DNA from: an uncultured Actinomycetes bacterium
GTDB taxonomy: Bacteria; Actinomycetota; Actinomycetes; Nanopelagicales; Nanopelagicaceae
Direction: 5' to 3'
DNA length: 7,606 bases
NCBI GenBank assembly: GCA_903899145.1
Contig: CAIUHY010000008.1
Span: forward strand, 1-7,606
The notes under the pieces were generated by a model, which had not been told where the DNA came from, ran no database searches, and was given only the letters and a program-made list of their open reading frames with translations. Below, piece by piece: positions 1-5,982 of this stretch. Numbering within the stretch: the first letter of the stretch is position 1; each line of letters starts with the position of its first letter. The position numbers were made by a program, and so were the translations under genes.

Positions 1-35
1 GTTATGACCAAGAGGATAGAAAGTGCTAAAGCCAC
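1..35 (-). CDS. secG: SecG, preprotein translocase subunit, N-terminal fragment (runs off the window)
   Basis: Reading leftward from a GTG at 35, the visible codons give MALALSILLVI plus the first two bases of a twelfth codon. A hydrophobic start of this kind matches the first membrane helix of actinobacterial SecG, the small subunit that assists the SecYE protein export channel. The start is well supported: AAGGAG sits at 43-48 with a 7-base spacer before the GTG. The position just downstream of gap-pgk-tpiA is where secG sits in Streptomyces and Mycobacterium. The identification rests on 11 residues, one ribosome binding site and gene order; the two-helix structure and the glycine-rich loop of the family cannot be seen here. 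Confidence 0.8.
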   Translation of the reverse strand, partial: MALALSILLVI

Positions 36-42
36 GTTAAAA

Positions 43-48
43 CTCCTT
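43..48 (-). promoter_or_regulatory. Shine-Dalgarno site of secG
   Basis: On the minus strand this reads AAGGAG, a near-perfect anti-16S match, 7 bases before the GTG at 35. It is the strongest ribosome binding site in the window and fixes the secG start, which would otherwise be hard to call from so short a fragment. Confidence 0.8.
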
Positions 49-61
49 CATGAAATCTAGA

Positions 62-75
62 CGCTAAGGATAGCG
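62..75 (-). other. Small inverted repeat between tpiA and secG
   Basis: CGCTA and TAGCG flank a 4-base loop, giving a 5-bp hairpin just after the tpiA stop and before the secG ribosome binding site. No T-run follows it in the transcribed direction, so it is not a convincing intrinsic terminator. It could be a weak attenuator, an RNA-end stabiliser or chance. The rest of the 52-bp gap shows nothing clear, and secG is probably read from the tpiA transcript. Confidence 0.25.
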
Positions 76-87
76 GGTCAAATGGGG

Positions 88-870
88 TTAAGAAGCCTTC
101 ACTACACGGTGGAACTTGGCGATTCGAGCGAACTCTTCAGGATCCAAGCTGGCCCCGCCTACAAGGACTCCATCGATATCTGCTTCATTCATGATCTCCA
201 GAATATTGGCAGATTTCACTGAGCCTCCATAAAGAACCCGAGCTTGCTCAGCAATTTCATTTCCCGCGATGGTCGCAAGGGCCGAACGAATTGCAAAACA
301 AACTTCCTGGGCATCAGCCGGAGTTGCAGTCTTGCCTGTTCCAATTGCCCACACAGGTTCATAAGCAAAGACAATCTTCTTTAAGTCTGGCTTATGCAAT
401 CCTGAAAGCGCTGCTTGTACTTGAGCAACAACATGGGCAACATGGGCACCTGCCTCGCGGATAGAAAGATCTTCACCAATACAAAGAATGGGTGTCATAT
501 CACTAGCTAACGCAGCCCTAATTTTACTGGCCACTAAAGCATCGCCTTCTTTATGAATAGTTCTACGCTCTGAATGACCGATCAGGACATAGGAACATCC
601 AAGTTTATTGAGCATTGAGCCAGAGATATCTCCAGTAAATGCTCCCGATGCATCAGGGGATAAATCTTGTGCACCATATTGAAGCTTAAGGCGATCTCCG
701 TCGATCAAAGTTTGAACTGAGCGGATATCTGTGAACGGTGGGAATATGACCACTTCAATAGCTTCATAGTCACGCTCTTCTAATGAGTAAGAGAGTTTCT
801 GTGTAACGGCTATTGCTTCAAGATGATTCAAATTCATCTTCCAGTTGCCCGCAATTATTGGCTTACGCAT
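88..870 (-). CDS. tpiA: Triosephosphate isomerase
   Basis: Cytoplasmic glycolytic enzyme that interconverts dihydroxyacetone phosphate and glyceraldehyde 3-phosphate. The 260-residue product has the normal single TIM-barrel length. Visible active-site elements are the N-terminal AGNWKMN with N9 and K11, the catalytic histidine H99 in LIGHSERR, the catalytic glutamate E171 in AYEPVWAIGTGKTA (this also carries the mobile phosphate-gripping loop), and YGGS at 214-217 for phosphate binding. I chose the ATG at 870. The reading frame extends upstream to a TTG at 885, but the GAGG Shine-Dalgarno overlaps that TTG, so those codons are leader. The ATG lies inside the end of pgk (8-bp overlap), indicating translational coupling. 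It is third in gap-pgk-tpiA, with secG 52 bp downstream. No missing residues or truncation. Confidence 0.97.
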   Translation of the reverse strand: MRKPIIAGNWKMNLNHLEAIAVTQKLSYSLEERDYEAIEVVIFPPFTDIRSVQTLIDGDRLKLQYGAQDLSPDASGAFTGDISGSMLNKLGCSYVLIGHSERRTIHKEGDALVASKIRAALASDMTPILCIGEDLSIREAGAHVAHVVAQVQAALSGLHKPDLKKIVFAYEPVWAIGTGKTATPADAQEVCFAIRSALATIAGNEIAEQARVLYGGSVKSANILEIMNEADIDGVLVGGASLDPEEFARIAKFHRVVKAS

Positions 871-2059
871 TTTCCAGGACCTCAATTCCGGGTAGGGATT
901 TTCCTTCTAGATATTCAAGTGACGCACCGCCACCAGTAGAAATATAACCAAACTGGCTATCGTTAAAACCAAGTTTTCTTATAGCCGCAGCTGAATCTCC
1001 CCCACCAACTACGGAAATACCAGAAACTTCCGTTAGTGCCTGCGCAACAGTTTTCGTCCCATGTGCAAAGTTTGGAAATTCAAAAACTCCCATAGGCCCA
1101 TTCCAGAAAACTGTTTTACATTGGACAAGTGCTGCTGCGAATGCGGCCGCGCTCTCTGGTCCGATGTCTAGACCTATTTGATCAGCAGGAATTGCATCTG
1201 CCTTTACTATAGTTGGTGTCGCATCGATTGCAAAAGTTGGTGCCACAACAATGTCACTGGGTAATAAAATGTGCACGCCTATCTTCTTTGCTTCCTCTAA
1301 AAGATTTTTTACATCATCAATAAGATCTTTCTCGACAAGAGACCTGCCAATCTCATGATCTTGGGCAGCAAGGAATGTAAAAAGCATTCCCCCGCCAATA
1401 GCTAAAACATTGACTTTACCAAGGAGATTCTTAATGACGCCGATTTTGTCTGAGACTTTTGAACCGCCAAGGGCAACTCCGTACGGACGCTCAGGATTCA
1501 CGCTCAGTTTCCGCAACACATCTATTTCAGCGGCTACAAGGAAACCAGCAGCATGTGGAAGAATTTTTGCAACATCATAGACGGATGCATGTTTACGGTG
1601 AACTGCGCCAAATCCGTCACTGACAAAATAATCCATAGTTTTAGTTAGTTTCTCTGCCAGATCCTTACGTTCGCCATCATCCTTGCTCGTTTCAGATGCT
1701 TCAAAGCGCACATTTTCTAAAAGTAAAACTTCTCCTGATTTAAGAGCAGCCTTCTTAGCATCTGTTTCACCGCCCACTACCTGCGAAGAAAATACGACCG
1801 GAGTTCCAAGGAGATCACCAAGTCGGTGAGCAACTGGAGCAAGAGAAAACTCAGGTGCTGGGCCATTTTTGGGACGGCCAAGGTGGGCCATAATCACAAC
1901 TGAAGCACCGTTTTCGATTAGATACTTAATCGTTGGAAGTGAAGCTCTAATACGTCCGTCATCACCTATTACGCCATCTTTGATGGGTACATTAAGATCA
2001 CAGCGCAACAACACTTTCTTACCAGAAACTTTAAGATCGGTAAGGATGGTAAAACTCAT
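863..2059 (-). CDS. pgk: Phosphoglycerate kinase
   Basis: Cytoplasmic enzyme that transfers phosphate from 1,3-bisphosphoglycerate to ADP, the first ATP-yielding step of lower glycolysis; it is reversible in gluconeogenesis. The 398 residues match the usual monomeric two-domain enzyme. In order: the family signature VLLRCDLNVP (16-25, with substrate-binding D21 and N23), HLGRPK (59-64), ENVRFE (115-120), R155 in the phosphoglycerate site, GGSKVSDK (198-205) opening the nucleotide domain, WNGPMGVFE (319-327), GGGDSAA (352-358) and STGGGASLE (374-382). The ATG shares one base with the gap stop codon (TAATG), and no purine-rich Shine-Dalgarno lies upstream, so translation probably restarts from ribosomes finishing gap. 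It overlaps tpiA by 8 bp at its end. Intact and unremarkable. Confidence 0.98.
   Translation of the reverse strand: MSFTILTDLKVSGKKVLLRCDLNVPIKDGVIGDDGRIRASLPTIKYLIENGASVVIMAHLGRPKNGPAPEFSLAPVAHRLGDLLGTPVVFSSQVVGGETDAKKAALKSGEVLLLENVRFEASETSKDDGERKDLAEKLTKTMDYFVSDGFGAVHRKHASVYDVAKILPHAAGFLVAAEIDVLRKLSVNPERPYGVALGGSKVSDKIGVIKNLLGKVNVLAIGGGMLFTFLAAQDHEIGRSLVEKDLIDDVKNLLEEAKKIGVHILLPSDIVVAPTFAIDATPTIVKADAIPADQIGLDIGPESAAAFAAALVQCKTVFWNGPMGVFEFPNFAHGTKTVAQALTEVSGISVVGGGDSAAAIRKLGFNDSQFGYISTGGGASLEYLEGKSLPGIEVLENA
880..883 (-). promoter_or_regulatory. Shine-Dalgarno site that decides the tpiA start
   Basis: The minus strand reads GAGG here, 9 bases before the ATG at 870 and inside the last codons of pgk. 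It overlaps the in-frame TTG at 885-883, so a longer protein starting at that TTG is unlikely. Confidence 0.65.
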
Positions 2060-3060
2060 TAGAGAGATTTACCAACAAATCCAACGAGGTCAACTAAACG
2101 ATTTGAATAACCCCATTCATTGTCATACCAACCGAGCACCTTAACTGTCGATCCTATTGCCTTTGTTAAACCTGCATCGAAAATACAAGAACTCGGATCC
2201 GTCACGATATCTGCAGAAACAATTGGATCTTCTGTGTATGTGAGATAACCCTTGAGTGAACCGTTTGCAGCCTTCTTCATCGCTGAATTAATTTCTTCAG
2301 CAGTAACTTCACGGGCTAGTTCAACGGAAAGATCTGTTGCTGAACCAGTTGGGACTGGAACGCGAAGAGCGTAGCCATCGAGCTTACCTTTAAGATTTGG
2401 AAGAACAAGGCTGATTGCCTTAGCTGCTCCAGTAGAGGTAGGAATAATTGAGATAGCAGCTGCGCGCGCACGACGTAGATCCTTATGTGGCTGATCTTGA
2501 AGTGCTTGATCATTTGTATAAGCATGAACGGTAGTCATAAGGCCACGAAGAATTCCGAACTCTTCATCAAGAACCTTTGCCATCGGCGCAAGGCAGTTAG
2601 TTGTACAAGATGCATTTGAAATGATGTGGTGCTTACTAGCTTCATACTTATCGTGGTTAACACCCATAACAATGGTGATATCTTCATCGGTTGCTGGAGC
2701 AGAAATAATGACCTTCTTGGCACCTGCAGTGATGTGCTTCTTGGCATCTGCAGCCTTCGTGAAGAAACCTGTTGACTCGATAACGATGTCAGCCTTTAGT
2801 TCACCCCATGGCAAGTTTGCAGGATCGCGCTCTTCAAATACTTTGATGGTCTTTCCACCAACTGTGATGGAATCTGATGTGTAGGTAACAGGAAGATCTA
2901 AGCGACCAAGGATTGAGTCATATTTCAAAAGGTGGGCCAAGGTTGCGTTATCTGTGAGATCGTTGATTCCAACAATTTCAAAATCTGCTCCTGAAGCTAG
3001 AGAAGCTCTAAAGAAGTTACGCCCAATACGACCAAAACCATTAATTCCAACACGGACCAC
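2059..3060 (-). CDS. gap: Glyceraldehyde-3-phosphate dehydrogenase, type I, probably NAD-dependent
   Basis: Oxidises and phosphorylates glyceraldehyde 3-phosphate to 1,3-bisphosphoglycerate, feeding the pgk product next door. The 333 residues match the classic tetrameric enzyme. Visible are the Rossmann nucleotide site GINGFGRIGR (5-14), D34 in INDL (an acidic residue at the end of the second strand, typical of NAD preference), the active-site SCTTNC (151-156) with catalytic C152, general base H179, PHKDLRRARAAA (191-202) and the C-terminal WYDNEWGYS (311-319). The start is a GTG at 3060, which places GINGFGRIGR normally; AGGA 5 bases upstream and AAGG 10 bases upstream serve as ribosome binding sites. 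It is first gene of the glycolytic set, after the only large intergenic gap in the window. NAD preference is inferred from D34, not proven. Confidence 0.98.
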   Translation of the reverse strand: MVRVGINGFGRIGRNFFRASLASGADFEIVGINDLTDNATLAHLLKYDSILGRLDLPVTYTSDSITVGGKTIKVFEERDPANLPWGELKADIVIESTGFFTKAADAKKHITAGAKKVIISAPATDEDITIVMGVNHDKYEASKHHIISNASCTTNCLAPMAKVLDEEFGILRGLMTTVHAYTNDQALQDQPHKDLRRARAAAISIIPTSTGAAKAISLVLPNLKGKLDGYALRVPVPTGSATDLSVELAREVTAEEINSAMKKAANGSLKGYLTYTEDPIVSADIVTDPSSCIFDAGLTKAIGSTVKVLGWYDNEWGYSNRLVDLVGFVGKSL

Positions 3061-3065
3061 GATAT

Positions 3066-3076
3066 TCCTGCCTTCT
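3066..3076 (-). promoter_or_regulatory. Ribosome binding site of gap
   Basis: The minus strand reads AGAAGGCAGGA, containing AAGG (10-base spacer) and AGGA (5-base spacer) ahead of the GTG at 3060. It supports the non-ATG start. The two possible registers make the exact pairing uncertain. Confidence 0.6.
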
Positions 3077-3080
3077 AGTT

Positions 3081-3100
3081 ATCTGCCGATATTGCCAGAT
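3081..3100 (-). repeat. Inverted repeat just upstream of the gap ribosome binding site
   Basis: ATCTG and CAGAT form 5-bp arms around a 10-base centre; one more C-G pair is possible if a single G is bulged. It ends 4 bases before the ribosome binding site at 3076-3066, so in RNA it would lie in the leader beside the Shine-Dalgarno. It could be an operator, a leader hairpin or chance. Confidence 0.3.
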
Positions 3101-3116
3101 CTATTTATGCTCAAAA

Positions 3117-3134
3117 TCAAATAATGCTATTTGA
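3117..3134. repeat. Perfect 18-bp inverted repeat, candidate operator for the glycolytic operon
   Basis: TCAAATA and TATTTGA are exact 7-bp arms around ATGC (plus strand). The flanking plus-strand bases CTCAAA at 3110-3115 can also pair with TTTGAG at 3130-3135, so the right arm has two possible partners spaced as a 6-bp direct repeat (TCAAAA, TCAAAT). A TAGCAT -10-like element falls inside it on the minus strand. The arms are AT-rich and no T-run follows, which fits a protein-binding site better than an intrinsic terminator. No regulator can be named from the sequence. Confidence 0.45.
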
Positions 3135-3159
3135 GAGCCCACAACGCTGTGATGTCCTA

Positions 3160-3172
3160 ACCCTATCAGGGT
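3160..3172 (-). other. Short hairpin immediately after the whiA stop
   Basis: ACCCT and AGGGT flank a 3-base loop, 2 bases past the whiA stop codon; a bulged version extends the stem by CTA/TAG pairs. Its position suits a transcript end, but no T-run follows on the minus strand, so intrinsic termination is doubtful. It may protect the 3' end of the upstream mRNA or slow polymerase. Confidence 0.3.
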
Positions 3173-3174
3173 AG

Positions 3175-4155
3175 TTATTCAGCCAATAAATCTGGGCTCA
3201 AACCTGCTTCTGTATCGGGTATTCCAAGGTCATGGGCGCGTTTATCAGCCATCGCGAGGAGCCTTCTGATGCGCCCAGCGATTGCATCTTTGGTCATCGG
3301 AGGGCTTGCAAGAGAACCTAACTCTTCAAGGCTGGCTTGTCCATGTTTGATGCGCAACTCCCCTGCATCCTTAAGGTGATCAGGAATTTCAGATCCAAGG
3401 ATTTCTAAGGCACGAGAAACTCTGGCAGATGCTGCTACTGCAGCTCTAGCTGATCTACGTAAATTTGCATCATCAAAATTTGCTAAGCGATTTGCAGTTG
3501 CACGAACTTCACGGCGCATCCGACGCTCTTCCCAAGCAAGAACACTTTCATGGGCGCCAAGACGAGTTAGAAGTGCACCAATTGCATCACCATCCCTAAT
3601 GACAACTCGATCAACATTTCTTACTTCACGTGCTTTTGCTGTAATGCCAAGTCGTCTAGCAGCGCCGACAAGGGCAAGGGCCGCTTCAGGTCCAGGACAA
3701 GTGATTTCAAGTGCAGATGAGCGGCCAGGTTCAGTAAGTGAACCATGGGCTAGAAATGCGCCGCGCCATGCTGCTTCCGCATCACATATTCCAGCTGAAA
3801 CAACTTGCGGGGGCAATCCTCTAATTGGACGTGCATTTGAGTCTACAAGCCCTGCTTGGCGCGCTAGTGCGTCGCCATCTGTGACCACACGCACTACATA
3901 GCGGCTTCCTTTGCGTAAGCCACTTGGCGAAAGAACTGATAATTCGCTTTCATGTCCATAAATCTCTGAAATGTCTTTACGCAATCTGCGCGCAGTTTGC
4001 GCAGCATCTAATTCAACTTCAATAACTATTTTTGCGGCTGCAATATGAAGGCCTCCTGCAAAACGTAGCAGTGCCGAAACTTCAGATTTTCGACAACATG
4101 GTTTAGAGACAGAGAGACGGCTGAGCTCATCTTTAACTGCCGCTGTCATTGCCAT
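3175..4155 (-). CDS. whiA: WhiA, DNA-binding developmental and cell-division regulator
   Basis: WhiA proteins combine a degenerate LAGLIDADG homing-endonuclease fold with a C-terminal helix-turn-helix and act as transcription regulators; in Streptomyces WhiA works with WhiB on sporulation septation genes. The 326 residues match the family. The WhiA N-terminal domain covers about 15-105 (CCRKSEVSALLRFAGGLH at 20-37), the second endonuclease-like half about 122-215 (CDAEAAWRGAFLAHGSLTEP at 124-143), a highly conserved linker follows (RREVRATANRLANFDDANLR, 214-233), and the helix-turn-helix is about 270-310 (SLEELG then TKDAIAGRIRRLLAMADKRA). The start MAMTAAVKDE agrees with Streptomyces WhiA as I recall it; an ATG two codons later is possible. 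No Shine-Dalgarno precedes it. It lies 19 bp after yvcK and may also have its own promoter. Without sporulation genes in view, a division-related role is the likelier one. Confidence 0.97.
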   Translation of the reverse strand: MAMTAAVKDELSRLSVSKPCCRKSEVSALLRFAGGLHIAAAKIVIEVELDAAQTARRLRKDISEIYGHESELSVLSPSGLRKGSRYVVRVVTDGDALARQAGLVDSNARPIRGLPPQVVSAGICDAEAAWRGAFLAHGSLTEPGRSSALEITCPGPEAALALVGAARRLGITAKAREVRNVDRVVIRDGDAIGALLTRLGAHESVLAWEERRMRREVRATANRLANFDDANLRRSARAAVAASARVSRALEILGSEIPDHLKDAGELRIKHGQASLEELGSLASPPMTKDAIAGRIRRLLAMADKRAHDLGIPDTEAGLSPDLLAE

Positions 4156-4160
4156 GCGGC

Positions 4161-4166
4161 AATTTA
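4161..4166 (-). promoter_or_regulatory. Possible -10 element for a leaderless whiA transcript
   Basis: The minus strand reads TAAATT, a TAnnnT-type actinobacterial -10, ending 5 bases before the whiA ATG at 4155. That spacing would start transcription at or next to the ATG, matching the absence of a Shine-Dalgarno. No convincing -35 is seen 16-18 bases upstream. Streptomyces whiA is known to have its own promoter close upstream, which makes the idea reasonable but not proven here. Confidence 0.25.
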
Positions 4167-4174
4167 AGCAGGGT

Positions 4175-5104
4175 TCACGACATTATGTGGCTGAAAACTG
4201 AGGTCAATTTTTCTGGATCATGGTGGAAACTTCCAGGAGTTTGAGCGACATCAGCTATAACTAATTGTCCACCTAAACCCTCAACCATTCCTTGAAGCTT
4301 TGGATTAACTGACAATGAGCTTGGATCGGCAATTGCATAATCAATTTTTAAATCAGGAACATGGCGAAGAATAAATTCTAAATGGTCTTCTGGTGAAGAT
4401 CCTGCAAATTCATCAGCATTCTCTGGCTCAGGAAGATTAAAAACAATGACTTTCTTCGCAGAAGATGCGCGAACAGCATCTGCTTGTTCAGGCAACAAGA
4501 AATGAGGCATCACACTTGAAAACCAAGACCCTGGGCCAAATGTGATCCAATCGGCATGAGTGATTGAATACAGCGCTTCTTTAGTTGCCTTGGGTGAAGG
4601 TGGAATCAATTTAAGTGTCTCTACTTTTCCTTTAGCTGTCGCTACTTCAACTTGACCTCGAACAATATGCCTTCCTGTTGGGCTAATAAATGTCCCCTCG
4701 ATATCAAGTGGGTCCAATGACATCGGCAATACATCACCAACGATTCGCAGCAGATTTCCCACCTGACGAATTCCATACACAGGATCTCCATTCTTATCCC
4801 AGAGTGCCATCAGCAATAGATTGCCGACAGGATGACCATTTAATGGACCCTCACTTGTAAATCGATATTGCAGTATGTCTGCCCATCCTCTACCCCACTC
4901 ATCATCACTACATAGAGCAGCAAGTGCCATTCGTAAATCCCCTGGTGGCAAGAAATGAAACTCATCACGCAATCGCCCGCTAGAACCACCATTGTCAGCA
5001 ACAGTGACGATCGCAGTTAGGTTCTGACTAAGTGGTCTAAGTGCACGTAGAGTTGCAGCTAATCCATGACCTCCGCCAAGTGAAACAATCTTAAGATTAT
5101 TCAT
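4175..5104 (-). CDS. yvcK: YvcK/GlmR family protein, UDP-sugar-binding CofD-fold regulator
   Basis: Members of this family (Bacillus YvcK/GlmR, mycobacterial CuvA) bind UDP-GlcNAc or related UDP-sugars and are needed for normal envelope synthesis on gluconeogenic carbon; in Bacillus GlmR stimulates the glucosamine-6-phosphate synthase GlmS. The 309 residues cover the whole domain: SLGGGHGLAATLRALR (8-23), VADNGGSSGRLRDEF (35-49), PPGDLRMALAAL (53-64), GHPVGNLLLMAL (90-101) and FGPGSWFSSVMPHFL (189-203), all hallmark segments of the CofD-like nucleotide-sugar site. No signal peptide or membrane helix is seen, so it is cytoplasmic. The ATG overlaps the rapZ stop as ATGA, with only a weak GAGAG upstream, indicating coupling to rapZ. 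It is an intact regulator, not an F420 pathway CofD: the family and neighbourhood favour YvcK. Confidence 0.95.
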   Translation of the reverse strand: MNNLKIVSLGGGHGLAATLRALRPLSQNLTAIVTVADNGGSSGRLRDEFHFLPPGDLRMALAALCSDDEWGRGWADILQYRFTSEGPLNGHPVGNLLLMALWDKNGDPVYGIRQVGNLLRIVGDVLPMSLDPLDIEGTFISPTGRHIVRGQVEVATAKGKVETLKLIPPSPKATKEALYSITHADWITFGPGSWFSSVMPHFLLPEQADAVRASSAKKVIVFNLPEPENADEFAGSSPEDHLEFILRHVPDLKIDYAIADPSSLSVNPKLQGMVEGLGGQLVIADVAQTPGSFHHDPEKLTSVFSHIMS

Positions 5105-5973
5105 AGCTCTCTGCCTAAATCACGGTGGACAGCAGTTGCCTCTATTTTGTTCTCACCCGCCACAGATCGCTCATTAAGTCTACGAGCAAGTTCCTCAGCA
5201 ACAGCAACGGAGCGATGCTTACCACCTGTACAGCCCACTGCCAAGGTTAAATACTTTCTTCCCTCTTGAAAGAATCCTGTAGCCATTGTTTCAAATAGGG
5301 ATTGATACTTCTCAAGAAAATCTTGAACATTTGAATTGTCTAATACTTTTGACGAGACTGGCTTATCTAAACCTGTCAAAGGTCTGAGTTCTGGAATCCA
5401 GTGAGGATTAGCAATAAACCTACAGTCCATCACCAAGTCAGCATCAATGGGTATTCCATACTTATATCCAAAGGAAAGAATATTCACTCGAAGATCTGCA
5501 TCTTCTCCAGATGCAAAAAGAGAAGCGATTTTCTTTTCAAGCTGATGAATATTAAGTGATGACGAATCAATAATGACATCTGCAATAGATCGTACTTCTC
5601 TAAGGCGATCTCGCTCTTTAGCAATACCATCAAGAATTCGCTCGGACCCTTGCAAAGGGTGAGGTCTGCGAGTGGACTCAAATCGTCTAACTAGAACATC
5701 ATCAGATGCATCAACAAAAAGTACACGGCGGGAGATTCCGCGGTCAGCAATTTCACTTAAAGCGCCATTAAGGGTCCCAAAGAATTCACGGCCTCTGACA
5801 TCAATTACTACTGCTATTTTAGGAGTTGTCGCCCCGGCCATGTCACATAGGTTTGCTAGCAATGATGGCGGAAGGTTATCAACGACATACCAACTAAGAT
5901 CCTCCATAGTATGGGCAACGGTTGAACGGCCCGCACCACTCATACCAGTGATTACAATAACTTCACTCGACAT
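5101..5973 (-). CDS. rapZ: RapZ/YvcJ family nucleotide-binding protein
   Basis: P-loop protein of the RapZ (YvcJ) family. In E. coli RapZ senses glucosamine-6-phosphate and steers decay of the GlmZ small RNA controlling glmS; in Gram-positive bacteria it binds and hydrolyses nucleotides and its target is less clear. The 290 residues match the family. The N-terminal kinase-like domain has the Walker A GMSGAGRST (10-18), DNLPPSLL (32-39) and RRPHPL (102-107). The C-terminal domain has SFGYKYGIP (167-175), the block at 183-203 (DCRFIANPHW then RPLTGLD), VGCTGGKHRSV (246-256) and VHRDLGRE near the end. It begins 9 bp after uvrC with no clear Shine-Dalgarno and overlaps yvcK by 4 bp. The GlmZ/GlmY RNAs are enterobacterial, so the E. 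coli mechanism should not be assumed here. Confidence 0.96.
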   Translation of the reverse strand: MSSEVIVITGMSGAGRSTVAHTMEDLSWYVVDNLPPSLLANLCDMAGATTPKIAVVIDVRGREFFGTLNGALSEIADRGISRRVLFVDASDDVLVRRFESTRRPHPLQGSERILDGIAKERDRLREVRSIADVIIDSSSLNIHQLEKKIASLFASGEDADLRVNILSFGYKYGIPIDADLVMDCRFIANPHWIPELRPLTGLDKPVSSKVLDNSNVQDFLEKYQSLFETMATGFFQEGRKYLTLAVGCTGGKHRSVAVAEELARRLNERSVAGENKIEATAVHRDLGREL

Positions 5974-5982
5974 GGAATAAGT

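Larger units (their letters stand above)
3061..3174 (-). promoter_or_regulatory. whiA-gap intergenic region, probable promoter and control region of gap-pgk-tpiA
   Basis: At 114 bp this is the longest non-coding stretch in the window; other gaps are 9 to 52 bp or overlaps. It precedes a highly expressed class of genes, so a promoter is expected. No strong pair is visible. Candidates on the minus strand are a TAGCAT -10-like element (TAnnnT type) inside the 18-bp palindrome, without a good -35, and TTGAGC followed after 17 bp by TATCGG nearer to gap. The region also carries a hairpin after the whiA stop and two inverted repeats, listed separately. I see no small gene or RNA gene in it. Confidence 0.5.

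Noticed and set aside
62..75. Intrinsic terminator after tpiA
   Set aside because: The stem is only 5 bp and no T-run follows on the transcribed strand; kept only as a small inverted repeat.
1869..2144. Open frame of 91 codons on the plus strand across the pgk-gap junction
   Set aside because: Lies antisense to two clear enzymes, has no recognisable motif and no reason to be coding; it is a shadow of the pgk and gap frames.
2316..2747. Two short minus-strand frames of 69 and 70 codons inside gap
   Set aside because: Out-of-frame products of the gap coding sequence; gap itself is continuous, so no frameshift or pseudogene is implied.
3599..3901. Open frame of 100 codons on the plus strand within whiA
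   Set aside because: Antisense to the most conserved part of whiA; its arginine-, alanine- and serine-rich composition is what the reverse of that sequence gives.
4615..4619. GACAC pentamer (minus strand) in yvcK as a WhiA autoregulatory site
   Set aside because: A 5-bp motif should occur about 15 times by chance on both strands of this window; other copies fall inside tpiA, pgk and uvrC, and this one is about 460 bp from the whiA start.
5672..5980. Open frame of 102 codons on the plus strand within rapZ
   Set aside because: Fully antisense to an intact rapZ, no known domain, and composition typical of a shadow frame.
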